Below, piece after piece: positions 52,729 through 62,757 of a DNA stretch of 64,000 bases (position 1 is the first letter of the stretch; the number at the start of each line of letters is the position of its first letter). The notes under the pieces are model-generated. The model ran no database searches and was not told the origin of the DNA. It saw only the letters and a list, made by a program, of their open reading frames with translations. The position numbers and the translations under genes were made by a program. The stretch spans positions 1-64,000 of the forward strand of contig QCPL01000001.1 in the NCBI GenBank assembly GCA_003212515.1, in the 5' to 3' direction. Source of the DNA: Prochlorococcus sp. AG-436-M02 (GTDB lineage: Bacteria > Cyanobacteriota > Cyanobacteriia > PCC-6307 > Cyanobiaceae).

Positions 52729-53880
52729 TTGACTTATTCTTCTTCAATAGATGAAGACTCTGTGATTTATATTGCGTTGTCTTTTCTCCCTACTGATTAC
52801 CAGCTTAATATTAAAAGGATTGAATCTGGCCTGATCAATCAAACTTTTATAATTTCTCCAATAGTTTCAAATCACTTCACACCTTTTATTCTTCAACTTG
52901 TTTGTTCTGATGTTTTTCAAAAACCTATAGATCTTGTTTTTAACTACCAGCTTATAGAGCAATCCCTTCAAGCAAAAGTATCATTGGGAGGTAATATTAA
53001 TAAATCAGATATTATCGTCCCAAAGTTACTTTTTAATTTCCAAACCAACAAGAAATTTATTATTTACAATGGTAATTTCTGGAGGGCTTTTGAATATATT
53101 CCTAATTCAATTTCTTATAATATAACTCCTTCAGAAGAAATAGCTTTTAATCTTTTCAGTGGCTTATCACTATTTCATTACTATACTTCAAATATTTCAT
53201 CAGATTTAGTTGTACCAGTTATTCCAGATTTTCATAACACACCCAAGACCCTATCAAACTATAAATCTGTATTATCCTCATTTAATTCTTCAGATAATCA
53301 TAGGACAGACAGCGAGTATTTATTATATTTGATTTCTATAGCAGAGAAAGATAAATCTTGCGCCTTTCTCTTGGAATATCCTAAGGCTTTAAATGATATT
53401 TCATTTGGTCTTATTCATGGAGACCCTAAAATTAATAATTTTCTTTTTGATGAAAAGACTGATAAATTTATCTCTTTAATTGATTTAGATACTTTTCAAT
53501 CTGGATATATTTTATATGATTTAGCAGATTGTATACGTTCAACTTGTAATCCATTAGGAGAAGAACCATCTTTGCAGGAGGATATTTATTTCAGCTTAGA
53601 TTATTTTGAAAAAGCTCTTTATGGGTATTTCTCAGAAAAAAAGTCTATTATTTCAAAAAATGATTTAGTTAACCTTCCTAATAGCATTAAGGTAATTACA
53701 TATGAACTAGCTTTAAGATTTCTAACTGACTACCTGAAAGGGAATGTCTATTTTCATATAAACTATGAAAATCATAACTTAGATAGGGCAGATGCGCAAT
53801 TTCGCTTGTTAGAAAGTATCAATTATCAATGGGATCAAATTATAGAGATCAATAATTCTTTAGTTTCTTCCATGTTTTAA
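52729..53880 (+). CDS. APH-fold phosphotransferase (NahK-like)
   Basis: A 383-residue small-molecule kinase of the aminoglycoside-phosphotransferase/choline-kinase fold. The catalytic loop is FGLIHGDPKINNFLFDEKTD (HGDxxxxN), and ISLIDLDTFQSGYILYDLAD holds the DFG-equivalent IDxD. The N-terminal part (LINQTFIISPIVSNHFTPFI) is the nucleotide-binding lobe. Similar proteins phosphorylate N-acetylhexosamine, homoserine or choline. It lies 65 bases after the GpsA-like gene. TTG start. Confidence 0.78.
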   Translation: MTYSSSIDEDSVIYIALSFLPTDYQLNIKRIESGLINQTFIISPIVSNHFTPFILQLVCSDVFQKPIDLVFNYQLIEQSLQAKVSLGGNINKSDIIVPKLLFNFQTNKKFIIYNGNFWRAFEYIPNSISYNITPSEEIAFNLFSGLSLFHYYTSNISSDLVVPVIPDFHNTPKTLSNYKSVLSSFNSSDNHRTDSEYLLYLISIAEKDKSCAFLLEYPKALNDISFGLIHGDPKINNFLFDEKTDKFISLIDLDTFQSGYILYDLADCIRSTCNPLGEEPSLQEDIYFSLDYFEKALYGYFSEKKSIISKNDLVNLPNSIKVITYELALRFLTDYLKGNVYFHINYENHNLDRADAQFRLLESINYQWDQIIEINNSLVSSMF

Positions 53881-53972
53881 TCAGAATAATTTCGAGAGTC
53901 ACTATTCTGATAATCATTAGTAGCTTTATATGCTATTAGTATTGTTATATTGATAGTGCTTGTTTTAATTAA

Positions 53973-54677
53973 GTGGCTAAAGAATTAACTCATCGGGCTG
54001 AGGAACTAAAACTTCTCGGATGGTCTCAGCAAGATCTTTCCAGGTATATAGATCTTTGGGATTATAGACAGCGTTGGGGTGCAATCAATTTGGAAAGAGA
54101 AGATCGACAATTTTTGCGAAAGGCAGAAGCTTCTCTTCCAGAAATAACTTCTTCTAAACCGAGTGTTAAAAAGCCAATAAAGGAGAAATCATATTATTGC
54201 AGACTCGTTTTCTTTCTGAATCAAATGTCTGATGCTGAGAAGTCTTTTGAAATTCCATCTTCTTCTAAAGGTTTGTGGCCAATAATTTTAGAAGAGGAAT
54301 TAAGGTTGCTTGATTATTATGAACCTGTTTTAGGCTTGCCTGATACGTTGAAATCTAAACTTCTTATTCCTTTTAGAGAAAATATCATTTCTTCGTTATT
54401 AGAAGATTATAGAGATTCCATCCAATCGTTTGATTTTGATTTCAATACCTCTCTTGATTCTTTTAATACTAAAGAAAACAAGAAATGGCAACGGTTACGA
54501 GATGGTGTTGAAAAGGATGAAAAACTTTACCCTGTCATTGATGCTACTCATTTGGATGAATGCAGAATTCATATTAGACAGGAGCTTTTACCTATGATTA
54601 GAGACCTTTTCCCATCATTAGCTGAAACTTCTAAGCCAAATCCACCAGAAGAATGGATTCCAGAATCAGAATCTTGA
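53973..54677 (+). CDS. hypothetical protein (cyanobacterial)
   Basis: A 234-residue soluble protein with a GTG start. The N-terminus AKELTHRAEELKLLGWSQQD is followed by LSRYIDLWDYRQRWGAINLE and charged helical stretches; a Pro/Ser/Lys linker lies near residue 60. It ends in a Pro/Glu-rich tail. No domain was recognised. It is 31 bases upstream of metY. Confidence 0.7.
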   Translation: MAKELTHRAEELKLLGWSQQDLSRYIDLWDYRQRWGAINLEREDRQFLRKAEASLPEITSSKPSVKKPIKEKSYYCRLVFFLNQMSDAEKSFEIPSSSKGLWPIILEEELRLLDYYEPVLGLPDTLKSKLLIPFRENIISSLLEDYRDSIQSFDFDFNTSLDSFNTKENKKWQRLRDGVEKDEKLYPVIDATHLDECRIHIRQELLPMIRDLFPSLAETSKPNPPEEWIPESES

Positions 54678-54699
54678 GCTAAAAATAAAGATAGATTAG

Positions 54700-56034
<1,335 letters not shown>

Positions 56035-56053
56035 TGACTATAGGAGTAATTTT

Positions 56054-56948
56054 ATGGCTTTAATCTTGCCACGTGGTTATCACAAAATCTCAGCAGTTGA
56101 GCGAAATCATATTTCATGGATAGAGCCAGATTTAGCAAAGCGACAAGATATAAGGCCTCTAAGGATTGGTATATTAAATATTATGCCCTTAGGTAAGCAA
56201 TATGAATTTAATCTTCTTCATCCGCTTGGTCTTTCTCCACTCCAAATAGAACCTATTTGGATAAGACTAAGCACGCATAATTATAAAACTTGGGATTTAT
56301 CTCATTTATCAGAACATTACGTTGGATGGGAAGAAGCAATGTCTCCAAATCCTTTAGACGGATTAATTATTACTGGAGCTCCAGTTGAACACTTAGCTTT
56401 TGAGGATGTTAACTATTGGTCTGAATTAGTTAAACTTATTAACGAAGCGAGGAAATACTGTGCAAGTACTTTAGGACTTTGCTGGGCTGGATTTGCGCTT
56501 GCTTATTTGGCTGGTGTGAATAAAAAGGTTTTTGAGAAAAAGCTTTTTGGTGTTTTTAAAATGAAGAGTCTTATTCCTGCTCATTCAATTATGGGTACTC
56601 AAGATGATACTTTTTTCTGTCCTCAAAGTAGACATGCAGGTTTACCGGATGATGAGATGGAAAAAGCTCAGGAAAAAGGTTTATTGAGACTTTTAGCTTA
56701 TGGTGAGAAAGTAGGATATACAATTTTTGAAACAGTTGATCAACGTCAGCTTATGCATTTGGGACATCCAGAATATACCGTTGCAAGATTACTTTCAGAA
56801 ATGGAGAGAGATAAAGCAAGAGGAGATGTGCCCCCCCCCAGAAAATTTCTACCCTGATAATCCTAAGACTTCTTGGAGGTCTCATAGAAATTTAATGTTT
56901 CAACAATGGCTTTGGTTTTGTTATCAGCGAGTAAGCCTTAAAAATTAA
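56054..56948 (+). CDS. metA: homoserine O-acyl(acetyl)transferase, frameshifted in a C9 tract
   Basis: A MetA family enzyme that acylates homoserine. The catalytic Cys143 is in STLGLCWAGFALAYLAGV, and His/Glu are in LMHLGHPEYTVAR. The residue that sets acyl-donor choice (E112 in ITGAPVEHLAFE, equivalent to position 111) is Glu, which is associated with acetyl-CoA use and fits metY next door. The frame runs into a nine-C run (56831-56839) and terminates at 56857 as PPPRKFLP. If one C is removed it continues ENFYPDNPKTSWRSHRNLMF and QQWLWFCYQRVSLKN to 56948, the family's true C-terminus (about 297 residues). Real frameshift, slippage or base error are possible. Confidence 0.88.
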
Positions 56949-56974
56949 AATATTGTTTTAGGAAAACCAAAATA

Positions 56975-57535
56975 TTGCAAAGCATTCCTATAGTTATTTA
57001 TCGCAAATGGATTAAAAATGATAGTGCAAGTTTATTAACTAAACAGATATTTAATAATACTAATTGGGATCAACCAAAAGCTAAGGTTTATGGAAAGAGC
57101 TACTTAGTTCCTCGTTTAACCTCTTTTTTAGCAATTAAGGGAGTTACCTATAGCTATAGTGGTGTAGTTCATAAGGGTCAAGGTTGGCCAAGTTGGTTTG
57201 TTCCTCTATTAAGGGAAGTTCAGGATTACTGTGATGTTGATTTTAATGGTTGCTTGTTAAACCTTTATCGAAATGGTGAAGACTGCATGGGCTGGCATGC
57301 TGATAACGAAAAAGTTTTAGATTCATCTAAGCCTATTGCCTCGGTTTCATTAGGTGCCAAAAGAGACTTCCTTCTAAAGAATTTAATGAGTCTAGAGAAA
57401 TATTCTTTTTCACTTAATAATGGAGATCTATTGCTTATGAAGAAAGATTGTCAGAGACATTGGATTCATTCACTCCCTAAAAGAAAAAAAGTAAAAGAAC
57501 CAAGGATAAACCTTACCTTTAGAAAGTACTTGTGA
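56975..57535 (+). CDS. AlkB-like 2-oxoglutarate/Fe(II) dioxygenase
   Basis: A 186-residue AlkB-family enzyme that would demethylate alkylated DNA or RNA bases. The iron site HxD is in CMGWHADNEKVLD, and a distal His-Arg set is in CQRHWIHSLPKRKKVKEPRI, NLTFRKYL. The early segment KVYGKSYLVPRLTSFLAIKG and GCLLNLYRNGEDCMGW are typical of the AlkB/ALKBH2 group. TTG start at 56975, 26 bases after the real metA stop, so it is probably in the metY-metA operon. Confidence 0.9.
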   Translation: MQSIPIVIYRKWIKNDSASLLTKQIFNNTNWDQPKAKVYGKSYLVPRLTSFLAIKGVTYSYSGVVHKGQGWPSWFVPLLREVQDYCDVDFNGCLLNLYRNGEDCMGWHADNEKVLDSSKPIASVSLGAKRDFLLKNLMSLEKYSFSLNNGDLLLMKKDCQRHWIHSLPKRKKVKEPRINLTFRKYL

Positions 57536-57591
57536 ACATACAAATAAAAATATCTTAAAATTAAAAATTCAAGGTGAGGTTGCCTTTTAAT

Positions 57592-57846
57592 TTAATCTGA
57601 TTCAGGTTTTGAGGCCAACTCAGCCGCCGCCGCCGCCGCTTTTTCTGATTTTATTCTTGCAGCTTCTTTTTCAGCAGCTATTGAAGCAGCTTTTGCAGCT
57701 TCTGCCTTTTCTTTTTCTAAAGCTACAGCAGCAGCTTTGGATTTATTTAATTTAAGAGTTTTATTATCTGCAAACTTTAGAGCTGTGATGAGAATTGGAA
57801 CGTGCGCAATTCCACCTGCTAAAACCAACGCTTGACTGTAAGCCAT
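57592..57846 (-). CDS. small Ala-rich membrane-anchored protein
   Basis: An 84-residue protein. The N-terminus (MAYSQALVLAGGIAHVPILI) is a hydrophobic segment, and the C-terminal half is a heptad-like Ala/Lys/Glu helix (SKAAAVALEKEKAEAAKAAS, IAAEKEAARIKSEKAAAAAA), ending in ELASKPESD. It likely forms a long charged alpha-helix anchored at the membrane. The Ala run is encoded by a GCC/GGC triplet repeat at 57623-57639, unusually GC-rich here. Function unknown. Confidence 0.65.
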   Translation of the reverse strand: MAYSQALVLAGGIAHVPILITALKFADNKTLKLNKSKAAAVALEKEKAEAAKAASIAAEKEAARIKSEKAAAAAAELASKPESD

Positions 57847-58002
57847 TCTCCTACTTATATCTAGTCCTAATTATTACATTCTTATATACCCAGTTAAACC
57901 TGTTAGTTGTAAAATTTTTTATTTTATTGCGTATTTTCTCCTATCAACCTTTTTAATTAATTTTTAACGTTATAAGAACAGAATTATTGATAACTTTAAT
58001 TT

Positions 58003-59580
58003 CTATCCATGAGAAGGTTCTTGGCCTCCTAATCTTTCAAATAAATTCAAACTTTCATCATTTAGTCCAACAACATTAACATTTGATCCGCCAATACTTA
58101 GTTTCCTAATTATTTGATCTAGAGCAGTTACACCACTTTGATCCCAAATATGTGCCTTACTCATGTCAATAGTTATTTCTCTGGGATGATCATGTGTGTC
58201 AAAGCCTTGAAGAAAGTAAATCTTACTTACAAAGAATAATTGTCCAGTAACTTCATAGACTATTTCTTCATCACTAACATTTATTGCTTTTACATTTATA
58301 ACCTTTGCAACTTTTCTACTAAATAAAATGCCAGCTAGAGCAACTCCGGCAATTACTCCAAGAGCCAGATTATGCGGAGTTGTTAACATTGTTACTGAGA
58401 AAGTCATTAACATCACTGCTGTATCACTTCTGGGAATCTTTGAGATATTTTTTAAACCGTTAACATCAGCTGTGCTTATCGAAATAGTTATCATTACAGC
58501 AACTAATGCAGCCATTGGTATTTGTTCAAGCCATTGCTTACCTAATAAGATCATTAAAAGAAGACTTATGCCTGATGCAAAAGTTGAAAGTCTTGTTTTA
58601 CCTCCATTTTCAGTATTCATTACAGACTGACCAACTAAGGCACAACCGGCCATTCCACCAAATAAAGATGAGACAATGTTGGCAATTCCTTGGCCTCTGG
58701 CTTCAGTATTCTTATTAGAGTTTGTATCGGTAATATCATCTAAAATATCTTGAGTCAAGAAAGTTTCCATCAGACCAACTAAGGATATTGCTAAGGCGGT
58801 AGGAAGAACTATACCAAATGTTTCTAGGTTAAAAGGTACTTTCCCTTCAGTTACTGAACCGAATGGTAGTGAAAAACTAGGAAGTCCCAATGGCAATTGC
58901 CCAAGATCTTTAACTGTTGGTATATCTAAATTTAGGCTTATAGTTATTACAGTTAACAATAAAATAGCAACTAGTTGTGATGGTATTAAACGAGTAATTT
59001 TAGGAAGAACATATATTATTATTAATCCTAAAATTACTAATAGCCAAACAATAGGTATTTGAATACCTGTTGGTAATGAATGATTACTATGAGTGTTAAT
59101 TAAATCTTCACCATAATGAAGGTTTAAGCCTAATTGTGGCAGTTGAGCTTGAAAAATAAGTAAAGCTAATGCATTAACAAAACCACTTAAAACTCCAGTT
59201 GGAACAAATCGCATCTGATATGCAAGTCGCAAATATCCCCATAGGATTTGAAAAACACCTGTTAGTAATCCTGCAGCAATAAGGTAAGACAAGCCAAGGC
59301 CTTCTCCTTGTGCATTCCCTGTAGCTACTACACCAGTCATTAAAAGGGCAGTCGAACCTGTCGCAGAGGTAATCATTCCCATGCGACCGCCAACAATCGC
59401 GATTGTTATTGAAAGACAAAACGCACCAAAAAGCCCGACTTGTGGGTCCACTCCTGCTATTCCAGAGAATGCAATTGCCTCCGGAATCATTGCAAATGCA
59501 ACTACAAGCCCAGATAAAATATCTTTTCTCGGATTGGAGGCCCAATCCGAGAAAAGATTTATTCTTGTTTTACTTAGCAT
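58003..59580 (-). CDS. SulP-family anion transporter (BicA-like)
   Basis: A 525-residue SulP/SLC26 protein with about 12-14 membrane helices and a C-terminal STAS domain. It begins [20 protein letters not shown], then [20 protein letters not shown] and [24 protein letters not shown] features are [17 protein letters not shown] and [20 protein letters not shown]. In cyanobacteria this group includes the sodium-dependent bicarbonate transporter BicA; sulfate or other anions are also possible. It is convergent with nothing nearby and follows the FAD oxidase on the same strand. Confidence 0.88.
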   Translation of the reverse strand: MLSKTRINLFSDWASNPRKDILSGLVVAFAMIPEAIAFSGIAGVDPQVGLFGAFCLSITIAIVGGRMGMITSATGSTALLMTGVVATGNAQGEGLGLSYLIAAGLLTGVFQILWGYLRLAYQMRFVPTGVLSGFVNALALLIFQAQLPQLGLNLHYGEDLINTHSNHSLPTGIQIPIVWLLVILGLIIIYVLPKITRLIPSQLVAILLLTVITISLNLDIPTVKDLGQLPLGLPSFSLPFGSVTEGKVPFNLETFGIVLPTALAISLVGLMETFLTQDILDDITDTNSNKNTEARGQGIANIVSSLFGGMAGCALVGQSVMNTENGGKTRLSTFASGISLLLMILLGKQWLEQIPMAALVAVMITISISTADVNGLKNISKIPRSDTAVMLMTFSVTMLTTPHNLALGVIAGVALAGILFSRKVAKVINVKAINVSDEEIVYEVTGQLFFVSKIYFLQGFDTHDHPREITIDMSKAHIWDQSGVTALDQIIRKLSIGGSNVNVVGLNDESLNLFERLGGQEPSHG

Positions 59581-59610
59581 TAATTAGAGAATTCCTTTTG
59601 AGACGCTATA

Positions 59611-60891
59611 TCAAAGAGGGAGCAAAATTCCTTCTGGATCAAATTTTGATTTCAATTGCTGTAGTTCTGGTAACCAAGCTTTAAAAGCTGCTTTTATTTC
59701 TTTTTGATGCCAATGAAGATGAGGATGTATTTGAGCTAAATGTACACCAGGAAAATATTTTTCAAGTTCTATCCATCCATTCTCAATCCAGTCAAGGCTT
59801 TTCTTTCTTTGCTCGTTATTACCAGCTTCCCAAGTTCCAGTTATCCAAGGTTTCCACATAGAGTTCCTATGAACAAAGGAAGATAAGTTTTTTACTTCCG
59901 TCATAGTTGCTCCCCCTAATTGTTGCGCAGAAATGTAGCAACTTGGATTGGGTTTATTTTGCATAAGCTTTTCTATTGTTTTTACAAGCTCATAAGATTT
60001 ATTTCTTAGTGGAGGGCCAAGAATTCCAACAACTTCTGAGTATTTGTTTTGATTAAATGAATCAGAGGGTATTGGAAGGTTAAATCTATTTAATTGGGTC
60101 AAATCTTCTATTTGTGAAGTCTTAAAATCATCTGATTTGGGAACTTCATTGATAATTTCTGTAAAACCCTTTTCAGAATAATTTTCTTTAAATTCATATA
60201 CACCAAAGGCTTTAATAGTTTCACCCCACATCCAATATAAACTAGCTTGAATAGGCCATTGCTCTGAAATCGAGATTGTTTCTGCTAATTGCTCAGGTTC
60301 TAAAGTTGTTTCCCATACTCCAAGAGGTTTTAGTTGATGAGTTTTAAGCTTTATATGTGTAATTATTGCAAGGAAAGGCGCTGCTCCACAGAGTGCTTTC
60401 CATTGAACTAAATGGTCTTTACTAGAAGAATGAAGAGGTTTCTTTAATTTAAATTTCTCACCATTTGCCCAATAACCACCTAACTCTTTTATTTGATCTA
60501 TTGCTAATCCATACTTTCTACTTAATGGACTAATCCCACCGGTTAAGATGTATCCAATACCAGTTGATCCTGATATCCCAATCGGGAAAGATCTTTTATG
60601 ATCTTTTAGCTCTTCTATAAGAGTTTTCATGTCAACACCTGCTTCTATTAGAACTTCATTTTGTGCTGGATAAAATTCAACTTTTTTAAATCTATATCTA
60701 AGGTCAAGGGTCCAATGATCTTTGGCTGCGCACCCACTTGAGGTACTCCCAGAACAAATCATCAAAGGCTTGGGATTGATTTTGTTCGTTCTTATTAGAT
60801 TTAATAAATTCGCGTCAAGATCTTTATAAACACCTGCTATTTCAAGATCTTGGACCTGTGTGTTTAGAAACTTGTTTTTCCTTTCAGGCAT
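59611..60891 (-). CDS. FAD-linked oxidase (GlcE/PCMH type)
   Basis: A 426-residue FAD-binding oxidoreductase. The PCMH-type FAD domain covers about residues 35-215 (KPLMICSGSTSSGCAAKDHW, VLIEAGVDMKTLIEELKDHK, FPIGISGSTGIGYILTGGIS), and the C-terminal substrate or BBE-like part ends in PELQQLKSKFDPEGILLPL. Members include glycolate and D-lactate dehydrogenase subunits and BBE-like enzymes; the substrate is unclear. It is probably in one unit with the SulP gene downstream. Confidence 0.85.
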   Translation of the reverse strand: MPERKNKFLNTQVQDLEIAGVYKDLDANLLNLIRTNKINPKPLMICSGSTSSGCAAKDHWTLDLRYRFKKVEFYPAQNEVLIEAGVDMKTLIEELKDHKRSFPIGISGSTGIGYILTGGISPLSRKYGLAIDQIKELGGYWANGEKFKLKKPLHSSSKDHLVQWKALCGAAPFLAIITHIKLKTHQLKPLGVWETTLEPEQLAETISISEQWPIQASLYWMWGETIKAFGVYEFKENYSEKGFTEIINEVPKSDDFKTSQIEDLTQLNRFNLPIPSDSFNQNKYSEVVGILGPPLRNKSYELVKTIEKLMQNKPNPSCYISAQQLGGATMTEVKNLSSFVHRNSMWKPWITGTWEAGNNEQRKKSLDWIENGWIELEKYFPGVHLAQIHPHLHWHQKEIKAAFKAWLPELQQLKSKFDPEGILLPL

Positions 60892-60960
60892 AAGTCAGAA
60901 TATTGATTTTAAATTGGATTAATTCTTTTTCTTGTTAGATTTTGTTCTCTTCTCACTATT

Positions 60961-62061
60961 TTGTTTATTGTTTTTATAAATGCAAGAAGAATTTTGATTT
61001 CAGGGCTTTTAGATAAACTTCATCCCAAGAACAATATAGGGGTTCTTATTATTGGTCACGGCAGCAGAAATGTCCATGCATCAAATGAGTTCTCAGAATT
61101 GGCAAAGTCTATTCAATCGTTGCTGCCTTCAGTCCCAGTCACATATGGATATTTAGAGTTTTCTCGACCAATTATCTCTGAGGCATTAGATACTCTACGA
61201 GAACTTTCTGTAACTAAGGTTATAGCCATTCCTGCCATGTTATTTGCTGCAGGCCATGTGAAAAATGATATACCTGCTGTTCTTAATGCTTATTCAGCTC
61301 GTACAGGACTGGAAATAATCTATGGAAGAGAACTTGGAGTAGATAATGCTTTAATTAGCGCTGCAGGAGAAAGAATAATTGAGGCTATCAAGTCTAATTC
61401 TGCAGTTAATTTAGATGAGACACTTCTTGTAGTAGTTGGCCGAGGCTCTTCAGATCCAGATGCAAATTCAAATGTTTCCAAGATTACAAGAATGCTTGTT
61501 GAATCGATTGGCTTTGCTTGGGGGAGCACTGTATATTCCGGAGTAACTTTTCCTCTTGTTGAACCTGGTTTAAGGCATTTGCTAAGAATTGGCTTTCGAA
61601 GAATTATTGTTTTTCCGTATTTCCTCTTTTCTGGAGTTCTTGTAAGTAGAATTAGAAGACAGGTAAATGAAGTATCTAAGGATAATCCTGAGATTGAATT
61701 TATAAATGCTGGATATTTAGGTAATCACCCAAAAGTAAGAGAAACATTTCTTGCCAGGATCAATGAGACTTTGTCAGGGGATACCTCAATGAATTGCTCA
61801 CTTTGCAAATATCGTTCAAATTTGCTTGGTTTTGAAAACGAAGTTGGCTTTCCACAAGAAAGTCATCATCATCATGTTGAAGGATTAATGCAAGGCTGTG
61901 ATTTGTGCAAAGAAGAATGTACTGGTGAATGTGAGTCTTTAGAAGCTGATGAAAAGGGAAAAGACCTTAACCATCACACCCATACGCATGCTCATTATCC
62001 GCATGCAAAGCATCCCTTAGGACCTGTCACGCTTCGCAATTACAAGATGGGTGAATTATAA
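60961..62061 (+). CDS. cbiX: sirohydrochlorin chelatase with Cys/His-rich tail
   Basis: A 366-residue long CbiX with two tandem chelatase-fold domains. The N-terminal metal-site motif is IGVLIIGHGSRNVHASNEF, and the second domain includes LLVVVGRGSSDPDANSNVSK. The C-terminal 80 residues carry the MxCxxC motif MNCSLCKYR, a second MQGCDLCKEECTGECES, and His runs (ESHHHHVEG, NHHTHTHAHYPHAKH). In Bacillus CbiX the equivalent MxCxxC binds a [4Fe-4S] cluster. It inserts Fe or Co into sirohydrochlorin for siroheme or B12. TTG start. Confidence 0.9.
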   Translation: MFIVFINARRILISGLLDKLHPKNNIGVLIIGHGSRNVHASNEFSELAKSIQSLLPSVPVTYGYLEFSRPIISEALDTLRELSVTKVIAIPAMLFAAGHVKNDIPAVLNAYSARTGLEIIYGRELGVDNALISAAGERIIEAIKSNSAVNLDETLLVVVGRGSSDPDANSNVSKITRMLVESIGFAWGSTVYSGVTFPLVEPGLRHLLRIGFRRIIVFPYFLFSGVLVSRIRRQVNEVSKDNPEIEFINAGYLGNHPKVRETFLARINETLSGDTSMNCSLCKYRSNLLGFENEVGFPQESHHHHVEGLMQGCDLCKEECTGECESLEADEKGKDLNHHTHTHAHYPHAKHPLGPVTLRNYKMGEL

Positions 62062-62139
62062 AAAAATACCAATTAATGGTCGCCTCATCTGTCTCTTTCT
62101 CGAGAGAGTCTATCTAGACTCATTGACTATAAGTAGTTC

Positions 62140-62322
62140 TTATCGTTGAGGTCCCAATGTTTTTCCAGAGCTCTTTCCACAGCTTTTAGCAGGCTTTTCC
62201 ACTGACTTTTCGTGATAGTGGTATAAATACTTACTTTTGTGGGATTCTCCGGCTTTATTTGTTTCCTTTTTCGCTGGGTTGATGATAGTGTTTTTTCCAT
62301 ATTCTTTTTTAATCTTTCGCAT
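62140..62322 (-). CDS. small basic hypothetical protein
   Basis: A 60-residue, highly basic protein (MRKIKKEYGKNTIINPAKKE, TNKAGESHKSKYLYHYHEKS, VEKPAKSCGKSSGKTLGPQR). It lies in the space between cbiX and the DUF2811 gene, on the opposite strand from both. It has no membrane span and no recognised domain, and no clear Shine-Dalgarno sequence precedes the ATG. It may be a real short gene or chance. The rest of 62062-62412 shows no feature beyond a short CTCTTTCTCGAGAGAG inverted repeat. Confidence 0.4.
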   Translation of the reverse strand: MRKIKKEYGKNTIINPAKKETNKAGESHKSKYLYHYHEKSVEKPAKSCGKSSGKTLGPQR

Positions 62323-62445
62323 AATGCACTGCTATGAGATGAGTCTTATCCTGTCTCGTGAATTGGTATAAAATCTTTCTTTGCTTTGACGATTTTGGAA
62401 ATCTTGTAGATATTGGTCTTGAAAAGAAATGGCTATGTCCAAAGA

Positions 62446-62757
62446 ATGGAATTACCTCAACTCAAATCAATCAAAGAAGCAAATGAGTTTTCACCTTTAG
62501 AAGAAACTCCACTAACTCTGGGGCAGAAGCTATCAGAAGAAAAGAAAATCACAAATGAAGTTTCGGTTAGTCTTGAGGCTGAGATACCAGAAGAGCTTTA
62601 TAACGGCATGAAGGAGTTTATTTGTACTAATCCGCAATGGGACCAATATCAGCTGATGAGCTCAGCACTTGCTAATTTTCTTTTTCAAAATGGCAGTCAA
62701 GATAGGGCAGTAACAGAAAGATATTTGAATGATTTGTTTAATTTGGCTGATTCTTGA
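62446..62757 (+). CDS. DUF2811 protein
   Basis: About 103 residues from the ATG at 62446 (MELPQLKSIKEANEFSPLEE); a TTG at 62413 would add 11. The second half, EVSVSLEAEIPEELYNGMKE then FICTNPQWDQYQLMSSALAN and FLFQNGSQDRAVTERYL, matches the cyanobacterial DUF2811 domain, a small helical domain of unknown function. The N-terminal half is polar and probably disordered. Its 3' end overlaps the convergent GMC gene by 20 bases. Confidence 0.82.
   Translation: MELPQLKSIKEANEFSPLEETPLTLGQKLSEEKKITNEVSVSLEAEIPEELYNGMKEFICTNPQWDQYQLMSSALANFLFQNGSQDRAVTERYLNDLFNLADS

Noticed and set aside
62090-62110. Inverted repeat CTCTTTCTCGAGAGAG as a terminator of cbiX
   Set aside because: The stem is short and no T-run follows it.
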